NCBI GenBank assembly: GCA_020024465.1
Contig: JAHHTT010000003.1
Coordinates: forward strand, 1-64,000
Source: Odoribacter sp.
GTDB taxonomy: Bacteria; Bacteroidota; Bacteroidia; Bacteroidales; Marinifilaceae
DNA: 64,000 bases
Direction: 5' to 3'
In this document: piece after piece, positions 24,462 to 33,940 of the stretch
How the letters are laid out: every line of letters begins with the position of its first letter
Numbering within the stretch: the first letter of the stretch is position 1
Translations under genes and position numbers: made by a program
The notes under the pieces: generated by a model
Databases searched by the model: none
Told to the model about the DNA's origin: nothing
What the model saw: only the letters and a program-made list of their open reading frames with translations

Positions 24462-27422
24462 ATGGCTATAGAACTGCACAAAATCTACAAGAGACAAAAA
24501 AGTAACCGGGATATCTTCCAAGAGTTGATGCCTTTCAAAATCAAGGAAATTCTGCTGATTGCCAACTATTATGATGCCTATACCATTGAGCGGGAAGGCC
24601 AGTTTACGGATAAGATTGCAGAGGCATATCTACAGGTGAATCTTTATACAGCCCCCCGCTTTACGGCTGTCGCAAGCGAAGAAGAAGCTCTAAAAGTGCT
24701 GGGCGAACGGCATATCGACCTGATTATCATCATGGCCGGTCTGGATAAACAAACGCCGGTTAGCGTAAGTCGCCATCTCAAGGAGCTTTATCCGGAGGTC
24801 TGTCAGCTAATGCTTGTCAACAACAATGCCGACCTCGCCTATTTCTATACCATCGAAGAGCAATTGTATCAGTCTGTCGAACAAATGTTTGTATGGAACG
24901 GTTCTACAAAAATATTCCTCGCCATGTCAAAATGTATCGAAGACAGAAAAAATCTGGAAAGGGATACGCGGCTGGGAGATATCAGAATTATTCTGCTGGT
25001 TGAAAATTCAGTGCGCTATTATTCCCGCTATCTTCCCATTCTCTACACAGAAGTCATGACACAGACTCAAAAACTGATTTATTCAGAACCGCAGGACAGG
25101 GATATGAATACGGTTTTGACAATCCGTGCCCGGCCGAAAGTGATTCTTGCCACGACCTACGAAGAAGCGGTTGATATCATCAACCGCTACCGGAAAAATC
25201 TGATCGGTGTTATTTCTGATGTCAGGTATAAACGCAATGGCATTGAAGATGAAGAAGCCGGAATCTCGCTCATCCGCTATGTCAAGGACATCGAAAAAAA
25301 TATTCCCTGCATGCTGCAAAGCCAGGAACAGGAAAATGCAGAAAAGGCCGCAGCCCTGCACGCCACATTTATCAATAAGAATTCACCGACTCTTGCCCAT
25401 GATATCCAAAAATTCATCAAAGGATATTTGGGTTTCGGTGATTTTATCTTCCGTAATTCCAAAGGTGAAGAAATAGATAAAGCAACCTCTATTGAAGAAT
25501 TCAAACAGAAGCTGTTAAATATTCCAGATGAATCTCTTTTATACCATGCTGTACGCAATGGAATCTCTACATGGCTGATGGCAAGACGCGAAATCACGCT
25601 GGCCCGTCATTTGCGCCGCTACCGTTGGGAGGATTTCCAGACACCTGAAGAAATTCGGCGGTTTATCGTACATGCCATTGAAAGTGCGGAATTGAAAAAA
25701 ATCAAAGGAAGAATCATCAACTTCAATCCAAAACTCGTAAATTCCAACCGATATGTCAGCCGTCTCGGCAAAGGTTCTTTTGGCGGAAAAGGACGCGGAA
25801 TGGCTTTTCTATCCAATTTTATCGAAAAGGTCGATTTGAAAAAACTGATTCCCAACCTGCCGATCACCATCCCCAAAACGGCCATCATCGGAGCAGATGA
25901 ATTTGACCATTTTATCGATAATAACAATTTAAGTGAAATCGCTTATAGCGACAAGAGCTATGAGGAAATAAAAGAGGCTTTCATACATGCAGAGTTGACC
26001 CCGAACTTAAAAGAAAAACTGAAAAAATACCTGGAAGTGATGCACAAGCCATTGGCTGTACGCTCATCAGGATTGTTCGAGGATTCGCTCAGCCAACCTT
26101 TTGCCGGAGTCTATTCAACTTATCTGATTCCCAATAATGCACCGAAAATGGAGCGAAGGGTGGATGATTTGGAAAAATCCATCAAGCTGGTATTCTCCTC
26201 CATCTTCACTGAAGAAGCAAGAGCCTATTTTCAGGCCACTGACAGTATGATTGAAGAAGAGAAGATGGCAGTCATCATCCAGGAGGTGGTCGGCAACGAA
26301 TACGACGGCAAATATTATCCCAATATCAGCGGTGTGGCACAATCGTACAACTTCTACCCTTTCTCATACATCAAACCGGAGGATGGATTTGCCGTACTTG
26401 CCCTCGGATTGGGTTCTTATGTGGTAGGCGGCGAAAAGACTTACCGATTCTGTCCCCGTTATCCCAAACTGCAACTGGCTTCAATCCGGGATATGATGCG
26501 CGACTCACAGAAGTATTTTTATGCCATCGATCTAAAAAACCAGGAATATAATCTGGAACAAGACGGAGAGGATGCAGCAATCAGGACATATGATTTGAAG
26601 ACTATCGAGGATGACGGAAATCTGACTCATTGTGCTTCTGTTTACGACTTTATGAACGATAATATCACCTATGACTTTAATGTGATGGGAGCCCGTATCG
26701 TCAATTTTCCGAATATTTTGCAATACGATTACATACCGCTGGCCTCTACCCTCGATATGCTTTTGGATATATTTTCGCAAGCCATGGGAGCTCCCGTCGA
26801 GATGGAATTTTCCGTCAACCGGGAAGAGGGCAAGTGGATTTTCTATGTATTGCAAATCAAACCGCTCATCAAGAATGAATACAATCTGGACATCGACACG
26901 GAAGGAATTGATATGGACAAGGCTGTATTAAAGGCCAACAAAGGAATGGGCAACGGCAAGCTGACCCATATCCGGGATATCATCTATGTGGATCCTGACC
27001 GGTTCAATTATCTTAAGACAGAACAGATCGCAGAAGAAGTCAAACATTTCAACGGGCACATGGCAGACTCCGATACTCCCTATATATTAATCGGTCCAGG
27101 CCGTTGGGGCACCCGGGACCGATTGACCGGCATCCCGGTATTGTGGTCGGACATTTCCAAAGCCAGGGTCATCGTGGAACAAGGTTTGAAAAATTTTCCG
27201 CTTGACGCCTCATTGGGCTCGCATTTCTTCCACAATGTCACATCAATGAATGTCGGTTATTTTGCCATTCCCTATAATTCGGAGAATTCGTTTATCAACT
27301 ACGATATCATCCGGCAGCAGGAGATTGTGGAGGAAACGGAGTTTGTTAAACACGTCCGTTTCAAGGAGCCTGTCACTGTCTATATGGACGGACGGAAACA
27401 AACGGCAGTCATCACGGAATAA
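24462..27422 (+). CDS. PEP/pyruvate-binding domain protein with receiver-like N-terminus (not a true PEP synthase)
   Basis: 986 residues from the ATG at 24462. The N-terminal third looks like two receiver-type alpha/beta domains: IKEILLIANYYDAYTIEREG to about 180, then IRIILLVENSVRYYSRYLP through LIGVISDVRYKRNG to about 330. The PPDK/PEP-synthase N-terminal ATP-grasp domain follows (KGSFGGKGRGMAFLSNF, then LAVRSSGLFEDSLSQPFAG near 535, and MEFSVNREEGKWIFYVLQIKPL near 795). The C-terminal part carries YILIGPGRWGTRDRLTGIPV and LGSHFFHNVTSMNVGYF. I find neither the TSHA phosphohistidine motif nor the PEP-binding TIM barrel, so complete PEP synthesis is not expected. Similar proteins are commonly called 'phosphoenolpyruvate synthase' in Bacteroides. 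Role unknown. Confidence 0.75.
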   Translation: MAIELHKIYKRQKSNRDIFQELMPFKIKEILLIANYYDAYTIEREGQFTDKIAEAYLQVNLYTAPRFTAVASEEEALKVLGERHIDLIIIMAGLDKQTPVSVSRHLKELYPEVCQLMLVNNNADLAYFYTIEEQLYQSVEQMFVWNGSTKIFLAMSKCIEDRKNLERDTRLGDIRIILLVENSVRYYSRYLPILYTEVMTQTQKLIYSEPQDRDMNTVLTIRARPKVILATTYEEAVDIINRYRKNLIGVISDVRYKRNGIEDEEAGISLIRYVKDIEKNIPCMLQSQEQENAEKAAALHATFINKNSPTLAHDIQKFIKGYLGFGDFIFRNSKGEEIDKATSIEEFKQKLLNIPDESLLYHAVRNGISTWLMARREITLARHLRRYRWEDFQTPEEIRRFIVHAIESAELKKIKGRIINFNPKLVNSNRYVSRLGKGSFGGKGRGMAFLSNFIEKVDLKKLIPNLPITIPKTAIIGADEFDHFIDNNNLSEIAYSDKSYEEIKEAFIHAELTPNLKEKLKKYLEVMHKPLAVRSSGLFEDSLSQPFAGVYSTYLIPNNAPKMERRVDDLEKSIKLVFSSIFTEEARAYFQATDSMIEEEKMAVIIQEVVGNEYDGKYYPNISGVAQSYNFYPFSYIKPEDGFAVLALGLGSYVVGGEKTYRFCPRYPKLQLASIRDMMRDSQKYFYAIDLKNQEYNLEQDGEDAAIRTYDLKTIEDDGNLTHCASVYDFMNDNITYDFNVMGARIVNFPNILQYDYIPLASTLDMLLDIFSQAMGAPVEMEFSVNREEGKWIFYVLQIKPLIKNEYNLDIDTEGIDMDKAVLKANKGMGNGKLTHIRDIIYVDPDRFNYLKTEQIAEEVKHFNGHMADSDTPYILIGPGRWGTRDRLTGIPVLWSDISKARVIVEQGLKNFPLDASLGSHFFHNVTSMNVGYFAIPYNSENSFINYDIIRQQEIVEETEFVKHVRFKEPVTVYMDGRKQTAVITE

Positions 27423-27432
27423 CCGGTGTCCG

Positions 27433-29277
27433 TCACTCTACGGTGACGGACTTTGCCAGATTTCGCGGCCGGTCGACATCACGCCCCTTGTTGACAGCGA
27501 TATAATAAGCCAGCAACTGCAAAGGTATTGAGGCGACAATCGGTGTGAACGGCTCGGCAACCTGCGGCACTTCGATGCAATAGTCGGCTATTCCGCGTAC
27601 CGCTTTATCTCCCTCCGTTACAATGGCAATCACCCGTCCCTGACGGGCTTTGATTTCCTGAATATTGCTGATTGTCTTTTCATAAATACTGTCGGAGGTG
27701 GCTATGACAACAACCGGCATCTCTGCATCTATCAAGGCTATGGGACCGTGTTTCATTTCGGCTGCCGGATAACCTTCAGCATGGATATAGGATATTTCCT
27801 TCAGTTTGAGGGCTCCCTCCAAGGCTGCCGGATAATTATAGCCGCGTCCCAGATAAATAAAATTATGGGCATAAGTAAATATTCGGGAAAGTTCCTTCAC
27901 CTCCTCGGACCGCTTCAATACCTCTTTGATCTTATCCGGAATTGCCTGCAATTCTCTCACCAACTGTATAAATTTCTCTTCCGATATGTTGCCCCTTTGA
28001 TGTGCTATTGTCAGTGCCAACATGGACAGTACAGTCACCTGACCGGTGAAGGCTTTGGTGGAAGCCACTCCTATTTCCGGTCCGACATGGATGTAAGAGC
28101 CGGAATCCGTGGTCCGGGGAATAGAAGAGCCTACAGCATTGCAAATGCCATAGATAAAAGCTCCTTCCGACTTTGCCAATTCGACGGCAGCCAATGTATC
28201 CGCCGTTTCTCCCGATTGGGAAATAGCGATTACGATATCATCCGGATAAATGACCGGATTCCGATAACGGAATTCCGAAGCATACTCCACCTCCACCGGT
28301 ATGCGGCAAAAATCTTCAATCAGATGCTCTCCGATCAAGGCGGCGTGCCAGGAGGTACCACAGGCTACGATAACGATTCGTCTGGCGTTTAAAAATTTTT
28401 CCCTGTTGTCTATCACTCCCGACAATGCGACATTTGTACCTTCAACATTAATACGCCCGCGAATACAGTTCAAAATGGTCCGGGGCTGTTCAAAAATTTC
28501 CTTGAGCATAAAATGAGGATACCCTCCTTTTTCCAATTGGCTGATATTCATTGCCAATTTCTTTATTTCGGGAGTAATCTCCACATTATCCAGATTAACC
28601 ACTTTCAAATCCTCACCCCGACTGATAACTGCAATCTCCCCGTCGTTAAGATAAACCACCTTATCCGTATATTCAATAATCGGAGTCGCATCGGAAGCCA
28701 GGAAAAATTCGTCTTCACCGATACCCACTACAAGCGGACTGCTCTTACGGGCTGCTATAATCCGGTCAGGATTATCCCTGGAAATGACAGCAATGGCATA
28801 TGCACCGACCACCTGCCGCAAAGCCAGCTGGACCGCCGTACAAAGATCCGTTCGATTGCTCTTCATGATATACTCGATGAGATAAACAATCACTTCCGTA
28901 TCCGTACTGCTGCGAAACTCATATCCCCTGCTCTCCAGTTCTGCACGGATAACACTATAGTTCTCTATAATACCATTATGAATCAAAGCCAAATTTCCGG
29001 AAGGAGAATAGTGAGGATGGGCATTTACCTCATTGGGTTCTCCATGGGTTGCCCAACGCGTATGCGCAATGCCAATCGTCCCTGAAATATCCTTCGATCG
29101 GGCAAAACTTTCAAGGTCTGCCACCTTACCTTTTGATTTATATACATTGAGTTCTCCTTTGGCAGAGAGCATCGCCACCCCGGCACTGTCATATCCACGA
29201 TATTCCAATCTGTGCAATCCTTTTATGAGAACCGCATAAGCGTCTTTATTGCCTAAATAACCTACAATTCCGCACAT
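27433..29277 (-). CDS. glmS: Glutamine--fructose-6-phosphate aminotransferase (isomerizing)
   Basis: Makes glucosamine 6-phosphate for peptidoglycan and LPS; 614 residues. The start is set at the ATG for MCGIVGYLG because Cys2 must become the N-terminal nucleophile after Met removal; the open frame runs 16 codons further up without reason. The glutaminase domain (2-about 225) shows AHTRWATHGEPNEVNAHPH and HNGIIENY. Two SIS domains follow, with ACGTSWHAALIGEHL near 303, ISQSGETADTL near 350, IGVASTKAFTGQV near 400 and LGRGYNYPAALEGALKLKEISYIHAEGYPAAEMKHGPIAL near 480-520. The C-terminus DRPRNLAKSVTVE is standard. No glmS ribozyme is evident upstream. Confidence 0.96.
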   Translation of the reverse strand: MCGIVGYLGNKDAYAVLIKGLHRLEYRGYDSAGVAMLSAKGELNVYKSKGKVADLESFARSKDISGTIGIAHTRWATHGEPNEVNAHPHYSPSGNLALIHNGIIENYSVIRAELESRGYEFRSSTDTEVIVYLIEYIMKSNRTDLCTAVQLALRQVVGAYAIAVISRDNPDRIIAARKSSPLVVGIGEDEFFLASDATPIIEYTDKVVYLNDGEIAVISRGEDLKVVNLDNVEITPEIKKLAMNISQLEKGGYPHFMLKEIFEQPRTILNCIRGRINVEGTNVALSGVIDNREKFLNARRIVIVACGTSWHAALIGEHLIEDFCRIPVEVEYASEFRYRNPVIYPDDIVIAISQSGETADTLAAVELAKSEGAFIYGICNAVGSSIPRTTDSGSYIHVGPEIGVASTKAFTGQVTVLSMLALTIAHQRGNISEEKFIQLVRELQAIPDKIKEVLKRSEEVKELSRIFTYAHNFIYLGRGYNYPAALEGALKLKEISYIHAEGYPAAEMKHGPIALIDAEMPVVVIATSDSIYEKTISNIQEIKARQGRVIAIVTEGDKAVRGIADYCIEVPQVAEPFTPIVASIPLQLLAYYIAVNKGRDVDRPRNLAKSVTVE

Positions 29278-29307
29278 ATTTTTCTGTTTATAAATTAATT
29301 TCACCCG

Positions 29308-29315
29308 CAAAAATA
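29308..29315 (-). promoter_or_regulatory. Promoter -7 box for glmS
   Basis: TATTTTTG on the minus strand matches TAnnTTTG and lies 31 bp before the glmS ATG. The -33 region is not clear. Confidence 0.45.
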
Positions 29316-29437
29316 TAATTTGCAAGGAAAAAATCCGCTTGCCGACAAGATATTTTTACAAAGTTTTTTATTACAGAATAATCTGATATCTACGGAATCG
29401 TATGTATTTTTAAAACTATATTTTACAAAGTAAGATT

Positions 29438-31237
29438 TTATTCTTTCTCCAGGACTCTCATACAACATTCTTTACAATCGAAATCGAGACGGAAATGATG
29501 TCTGTCATTATAAAGCCATAAAGGAAATTCCAGATCAATATTTTTATTCTTTTTACGGCAACGCCCCAATTCATGGAGAATACAATAGCGTGTATGCATC
29601 AAATCACGGCCTGTTCCGGACTTGCTTTTTTCAAAACCGTCAGCAACCGATTCCACCTGATGATCATAATAGAATTCTGCTGCCTTTTGATTGACAACAT
29701 TCAAATGCCAGTCGGCCTTCATCGGATAAGCGATGGAAAGGTCTTCTTTGCCGGGAAACATCATCTCCCGATGTTCTGCACGAATGGCAGTCAGTTGTTC
29801 CAACAGCTTCCTACGCAACAAATTGGCGGCAGCTGCCGGCACAAAAAGAATTTCATCACTTCGATAATCTATCGATTCACACAAATATTCGGTATCACCG
29901 CACTTCATCAATTGCTGTTTCAGACGCTCCTTCTGCTGTGGACTGGAAGCCGGTTCGAATGTATCTTCCGATGTCAGAACGGATCTCATGCCGTCTTCAT
30001 CACAAGCAGTCAGCTGCAGACGAGCATTCTGTACCCTTACTTCCATATTTATACGAATCTTACGTACGGATTTCGCTTTCTCAAGTTGCGTAACAAAACG
30101 GTGGTCATAATTGCGAAAAAGAGTCGTACCGGGTTTTACCTCTACCCGCTCATTGCAAACAAGCCAACCTTGCTCGACTGTATTCACCCGGATTCCGTGC
30201 AATTCACCCTGCTGCAGATAGCATAATCCATCACCATTATTTACGGTTTCCGCTGCCTGAATCAGAATACGGCAGCCTTTAACCCGAAGCACCCGACCTA
30301 TCGGTTTGCCCATGGATTTTGGGGTATCGGCATTGACAAGACCGGATTCCCGCTTTACCATAAAATATGAAGTATACCCCCGATTGAAACTTCTTTCCGG
30401 TTCGGCATGAAAACTGGAAATCACTTTTCCGGAGCCTGTACGCCGGAGGTCCGGGATGGCATCCAGCAGCGAAGAGTAGTGGTTGGTTACATTCGATACA
30501 TAATTCTCATCTTTCAGGCGTCCTTCTATCTTAAATGAATCGATTCCGATATCCACTAAATCTCTTATGTATGAAGAGAGATTCAAATCTTTTAATGACA
30601 ATATATAGCGATTGTCGACCAGTTGCTTTCCGACATGGTCACGGACAGACCATTTCATACGGCATGGCTGGGCACATTCACCCCGATTGGCCGAACGTCC
30701 GAACATATATTGGGAAAGGTAACATTGTCCACTCAGACTGACACACAAAGCCCCATGAACAAACACTTCCAGTTCAGCCTTGACAGCACGGCGCACTTCA
30801 CGAATCTGATCCAACGAAAGTTCACGGGCCAGCACAATTCTCCGGAAACCCATTTTTTCGATAAATCTGATGCGTTCGATATCGTAATTGTGCATCTGCG
30901 TGCTGGCATGCAGGCAAATCGGTGGCAAATCCATGCGCAGAATACCCATATCCTGAACAATCAAAGCGTCAACCCCAATCCGGTATAGTGCGTGAATCAT
31001 CTTTTCGGCAGATTCCAATTCGCTGTCATACAATACGGTATTCAACGTTACAAACACCCGGCAATAATAGCGGTGGGCATATTCCACCAACTGTGCAATA
31101 TCCTCCAAACTGTTAGAGGCAGCTTTACGGGCACCGAATGCCGGAGCTCCGATATATACGGCATCCGCTCCATTATTGACGGCTGCAATTCCTATGGCCA
31201 GGTCTTTTGCCGGAGACAACAGCTCAACTCTCTTCAT
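29438..31237 (-). CDS. U32 peptidase-family protein (RlhA/TrhP type)
   Basis: 599 residues. The start MKRVELLSPAKDLAIGIAAVNNGADAVYIGAPAFGAR is the U32 signature. The conserved core EVFVHGALCVSLSGQCYLSQYMFGRSANRGECAQPCRM near 155-193 contains four Cys that would hold a [4Fe-4S] cluster. IDSFKIEGRLKDENYVSNV follows near 230. The extended C-terminal part beyond 330 corresponds to the DUF3656 region of the long members. E. coli RlhA (YdcP) and TrhP (YegQ) hydroxylate C2501 of 23S rRNA and U34 of tRNAs using prephenate-derived chemistry; this protein is probably one of these, with length favouring RlhA. 'Peptidase' naming is historical. It lies 22 nt after bioD on the same strand. Confidence 0.85.
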   Translation of the reverse strand: MKRVELLSPAKDLAIGIAAVNNGADAVYIGAPAFGARKAASNSLEDIAQLVEYAHRYYCRVFVTLNTVLYDSELESAEKMIHALYRIGVDALIVQDMGILRMDLPPICLHASTQMHNYDIERIRFIEKMGFRRIVLARELSLDQIREVRRAVKAELEVFVHGALCVSLSGQCYLSQYMFGRSANRGECAQPCRMKWSVRDHVGKQLVDNRYILSLKDLNLSSYIRDLVDIGIDSFKIEGRLKDENYVSNVTNHYSSLLDAIPDLRRTGSGKVISSFHAEPERSFNRGYTSYFMVKRESGLVNADTPKSMGKPIGRVLRVKGCRILIQAAETVNNGDGLCYLQQGELHGIRVNTVEQGWLVCNERVEVKPGTTLFRNYDHRFVTQLEKAKSVRKIRINMEVRVQNARLQLTACDEDGMRSVLTSEDTFEPASSPQQKERLKQQLMKCGDTEYLCESIDYRSDEILFVPAAAANLLRRKLLEQLTAIRAEHREMMFPGKEDLSIAYPMKADWHLNVVNQKAAEFYYDHQVESVADGFEKSKSGTGRDLMHTRYCILHELGRCRKKNKNIDLEFPLWLYNDRHHFRLDFDCKECCMRVLEKE

Positions 31238-31259
31238 GCTCTTTACGATAGGATTCCGG

Positions 31260-31937
31260 TTATTCTTCTATGATCAGATCATTCAGTTCACACCACACAC
31301 CATCCTGAACAACAGGAAGTTCCAATATCTGGCAATTCGGGAAGTAACGTCCGGTATATTGCCGTATAACCGTAATAGAATCGTTCTTTATCCATTCGCT
31401 GTCATTCGGGAAATCATTATAAATGACATGACTGACATTGATACCACGCAAACGGCACAATTCAAGACTCATTAGGGTATGGTTGATACTGCCCAACTTC
31501 GAAGAAGAGACCAGAATCAGCGGAAGTCCATAGTCCCGGATATAATCAATGGTCAGATACTCCCTGGTGACCGGCACATATAATCCCCCTGCACCTTCCA
31601 ACAGAACAACATCGTACAGTGACGCCAACTTTTCCGTAGACTGATGAATCCGCTCCACATCTATGTCCACTTTATCAATCTCTGCTGCAAGATGCGGAGA
31701 AGCGGGATAGGTCATCACATACGGACAGGTAGTCCCGTCCCTATCAACCTCCTGAAGAGAAATCCCCATGATCTCACGGTGTTTGAGAATATCTTCGGAA
31801 ATACCGACACAACCTGTCTGAACAAACTTTTGGGTAATTACTTTCAGTCCTTTTGCAGACAATGTACGAGCCAGTACACCTGTTGCAACGGATTTTCCGG
31901 CATCGGTATCAATGCCACTGATAAAATATACAGCCAT
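31260..31937 (-). CDS. bioD: Dethiobiotin synthase
   Basis: ATP-dependent carboxylation of 7,8-diaminopelargonate to dethiobiotin, penultimate step of biotin synthesis; 225 residues. P-loop variant ISGIDTDAGKSVATGVLA at 6-23 matches the BioD pattern VTGTDTxxGKT. KFVQTGC near 37, DVVLLEGAGGLYVPV near 109-123 and VSSSKLGSINHTLMSLELCRLRG near 144 are the remaining BioD blocks. No other bio gene is in the window, though U32 follows 22 nt downstream. A TACTTTTG box lies 47 bp upstream. Confidence 0.92.
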   Translation of the reverse strand: MAVYFISGIDTDAGKSVATGVLARTLSAKGLKVITQKFVQTGCVGISEDILKHREIMGISLQEVDRDGTTCPYVMTYPASPHLAAEIDKVDIDVERIHQSTEKLASLYDVVLLEGAGGLYVPVTREYLTIDYIRDYGLPLILVSSSKLGSINHTLMSLELCRLRGINVSHVIYNDFPNDSEWIKNDSITVIRQYTGRYFPNCQILELPVVQDGVWCELNDLIIEE

Positions 31938-31983
31938 AGATAATTATATTTTTTCAAATTATATGAATCCCACTAATTACTGA

Positions 31984-31991
31984 CAAAAGTA
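31984..31991 (-). promoter_or_regulatory. Promoter -7 box for bioD
   Basis: TACTTTTG on the minus strand matches TAnnTTTG. No BirA-type palindrome is visible next to it. Confidence 0.45.
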
Positions 31992-32034
31992 CTAAAATCA
32001 GAAGAAAAAAATCAGCCATCTTAAAGATTATTGC

Positions 32035-32042
32035 TAAATTTG
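32035..32042 (+). promoter_or_regulatory. Promoter -7 box for the OmpA-like lipoprotein
   Basis: TAAATTTG matches TAnnTTTG, 49 bp before the ATG; the -33 region lacks a clean TTG. Confidence 0.45.
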
Positions 32043-32090
32043 TCTGATTATGATTCATAGACACACATTAAAAACCAATTATAAAACAAG

Positions 32091-32795
32091 ATGAAAGCAA
32101 GGAATTTAATTACAGTCTTCATGCTCGGTGGAAGCATCATATTTTCAGAATGCATATTTTCCGGTTGTGCCAGTATGAATAATACCGGTAAAGGAGCTTT
32201 AATCGGAGGCGGCAGCGGCGCTGCAGTAGGAGCTGGTATCGGAGCCTTAATCGGCAAGGGCAAAGGTGCAGCAATAGGTGCAGCAATAGGAACAGCCATC
32301 GGTTCGGGAACCGGAGCCCTGATCGGCCGCCGCATGGACAAACAAAAAAAAGAACTGGAAGCCATCGAAGGAGCTAAAGTTGAAAGCATTCAAGATGTAA
32401 ACAATCTGCAGGCCATCAAAGTTACATTTGACAATGGAATTCTTTTTGGACACAATCAGACCAGCCTGAATGCTTCAGCACGCGAATCACTGATTAAGTT
32501 TGCCAATTCACTGAAAAATTCGCCGGATACAGACGTGACAATTTACGGACACACTGACAATACCGGCACATACGAAGTAAATATCAGGATTTCAAGAGAA
32601 AGAGCCAACAGTGTCGCTAATTATCTGGTTAACGAAGGAGTGGACAGATCACGTCTTACCATCAAAGGAATGGCTTACGACCAGCCGGTAGCCGACAACA
32701 GCACTGCAGCAGGGCGTGCACAGAACCGGCGGGTAGAGATTTACATCACAGCCAATGAAGACATGATCAAGAAAGCTGAAGCCGGACAGTTGTAA
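32091..32795 (+). CDS. OmpA-family lipoprotein with glycine-zipper domain
   Basis: 234 residues. Signal peptide MKARNLITVFMLGGSIIFSECIFSGC, lipobox IFSGC with Cys26. A glycine-zipper region follows at about 33-80 with repeated GxxxG spacing (GALIGGGSGAAVGAGIGALIG, then GAAIGAAIGTAIG), likely membrane-inserted. The C-terminal OmpA domain at about 115-225 has VTFDNGILFGHNQTSLN, VTIYGHTDNTG, and the peptidoglycan-binding block INxRISxERANSVANYLVNEGVD with AAGRAQNRRVEI. Such proteins anchor the outer membrane to peptidoglycan. It is monocistronic between a promoter and a terminator. Confidence 0.9.
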   Translation: MKARNLITVFMLGGSIIFSECIFSGCASMNNTGKGALIGGGSGAAVGAGIGALIGKGKGAAIGAAIGTAIGSGTGALIGRRMDKQKKELEAIEGAKVESIQDVNNLQAIKVTFDNGILFGHNQTSLNASARESLIKFANSLKNSPDTDVTIYGHTDNTGTYEVNIRISRERANSVANYLVNEGVDRSRLTIKGMAYDQPVADNSTAAGRAQNRRVEIYITANEDMIKKAEAGQL

Positions 32796-32826
32796 TCATC
32801 CTTCACCGACGGACCGATTGATCATA

Positions 32827-32862
32827 AAAAGGTTGTAAACGCTTTGGCATTTACAACCTTTT
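32827..32862. terminator. Terminator between the OmpA-like gene and ptb
   Basis: Stem AAAAGGTTGTAAA / TTTACAACCTTTT (13 bp, 10-nt loop) between convergent genes. T runs follow on both strands. Confidence 0.85.
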
Positions 32863-32886
32863 AATTTATACAGAATCCTTCTTCCT

Positions 32887-33789
32887 TCAAGCAATCAAAG
32901 CAGCCAATGCAATAGAATTCAATTTTGTCTCAACACTGTCACCTCTGGAAGACAACACGCAAGGCACTTTAGCTCCCATCAGCATTGCCCCCAGTTTGGC
33001 ATTGCCCAATTTGGTATTGGTCTTGTAGAACACATTACCGGCCTCCAGATTCGGGAACACCAGACAATCGGCATCGCCAGCTACCGGAGAGTATATTTTC
33101 TTAATATCAGCAGCTTCTTTATCAATAGCCACATCCAATGCCATCGGACCTTCAATGATCGCTCCTGGAATCTGTCCGCGTTCATTCATTTTAGCCAAAA
33201 TAGCCGCCTCTACAGTTGACTGTACTTTCGGCAACACCTGTTCTGTCGGGGTGATCAATGCGATTTTCGGTTTTTCTACACCCAACCGGACAGCCGTCTT
33301 GGTTACATATTTTATAATGGCTTTCTTCTGGTCTAAATCCGGACACGGAATGATAGCCACATCACTTACCACCAACAATTTATGATATGCAGGACACTCC
33401 ATGACAGTAACGTGAGACAATACTTTTTCACTTACGATACCTTTTTCCTTATTCAATATAGCACGCATATATTTATCCGTACTGACAAGTCCTTTCATCA
33501 ATACATCCGCCTCACCGTTGCGAATCATGGCAACAGCAGCTTCTGCCGCCTTAACGTCGTTCGGCTCGTGAACAATCTTGAAAGAAGACGGATCGTAATC
33601 GTTTTCGGCACATACCTGTCTGATAATTTCCGAGTCGCCGACAAGAATCCCTTCTACCAATCCGGCTTTCACAGCCAGGGATACAGCTTCGATTGAATGA
33701 CTGTCATTTGCATAGGCTACCACCAAACGTTTTTTAGTGGTATTTTCTTTCAATACTTCATGGATATCACTAATCTTTTCAATTTTCAT
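32887..33789 (-). CDS. ptb: Phosphate butyryltransferase-like phosphotransacylase
   Basis: 300 residues, the short phosphotransacylase class. Visible blocks: VVAYANDSHSIEAVSLAVKAGLVEGILVG near 22-51, NGEADVLMKGLVSTDKYMRAILNKEKGI near 92-119, ECPAYHKLLVVSDVAIIPCPDLDQKKAII near 130-159, and VAGDADCLVFPNLEAGNVFYKTNTKLGNAKLGAMLMGAKVPCVLSSRGDS. This matches Ptb of butyrate producers better than Pta, and Ptb/Pta specificity inside the family is known to vary. Butyryl-CoA plus phosphate to butyryl phosphate is the likely reaction; a butyrate kinase would be its partner but none is adjacent. It has its own promoter and terminator. Confidence 0.85.
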   Translation of the reverse strand: MKIEKISDIHEVLKENTTKKRLVVAYANDSHSIEAVSLAVKAGLVEGILVGDSEIIRQVCAENDYDPSSFKIVHEPNDVKAAEAAVAMIRNGEADVLMKGLVSTDKYMRAILNKEKGIVSEKVLSHVTVMECPAYHKLLVVSDVAIIPCPDLDQKKAIIKYVTKTAVRLGVEKPKIALITPTEQVLPKVQSTVEAAILAKMNERGQIPGAIIEGPMALDVAIDKEAADIKKIYSPVAGDADCLVFPNLEAGNVFYKTNTKLGNAKLGAMLMGAKVPCVLSSRGDSVETKLNSIALAALIA

Positions 33790-33821
33790 GATTTTTCCTA
33801 TTATTTAATTATAAGTTGAAA

Positions 33822-33850
33822 CAAAAATACATATTATAAATCAAATTCAA
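33822..33850 (-). promoter_or_regulatory. Promoter for ptb
   Basis: Minus strand TTG (33850-33848), 18-bp spacer, TATTTTTG (33829-33822), slightly shorter than the N20 common in this window. Confidence 0.5.
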
Positions 33851-33910
33851 AAGATAGCTTCACAAATTATTCCTCTATGTGCAATTTTTTCTTTTAGAAT
33901 TACTTTTTAT

Positions 33911-33918
33911 TACCTTTG
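33911..33918 (+). promoter_or_regulatory. Promoter -7 box for the MFS gene
   Basis: TACCTTTG matches TAnnTTTG. The transcript would start near 33925, 16 nt before the TTG taken as the MFS start. Confidence 0.55.
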
Positions 33919-33940
33919 CAAGCGCTAAATAAAAATAGCA

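Noticed and set aside
28513..29085. 190-codon plus frame inside glmS
   Set aside because: It is a shadow of glmS, with no family match.
29280..29437. glmS ribozyme upstream of glmS
   Set aside because: The region is short and AT-rich and no ribozyme core is visible.
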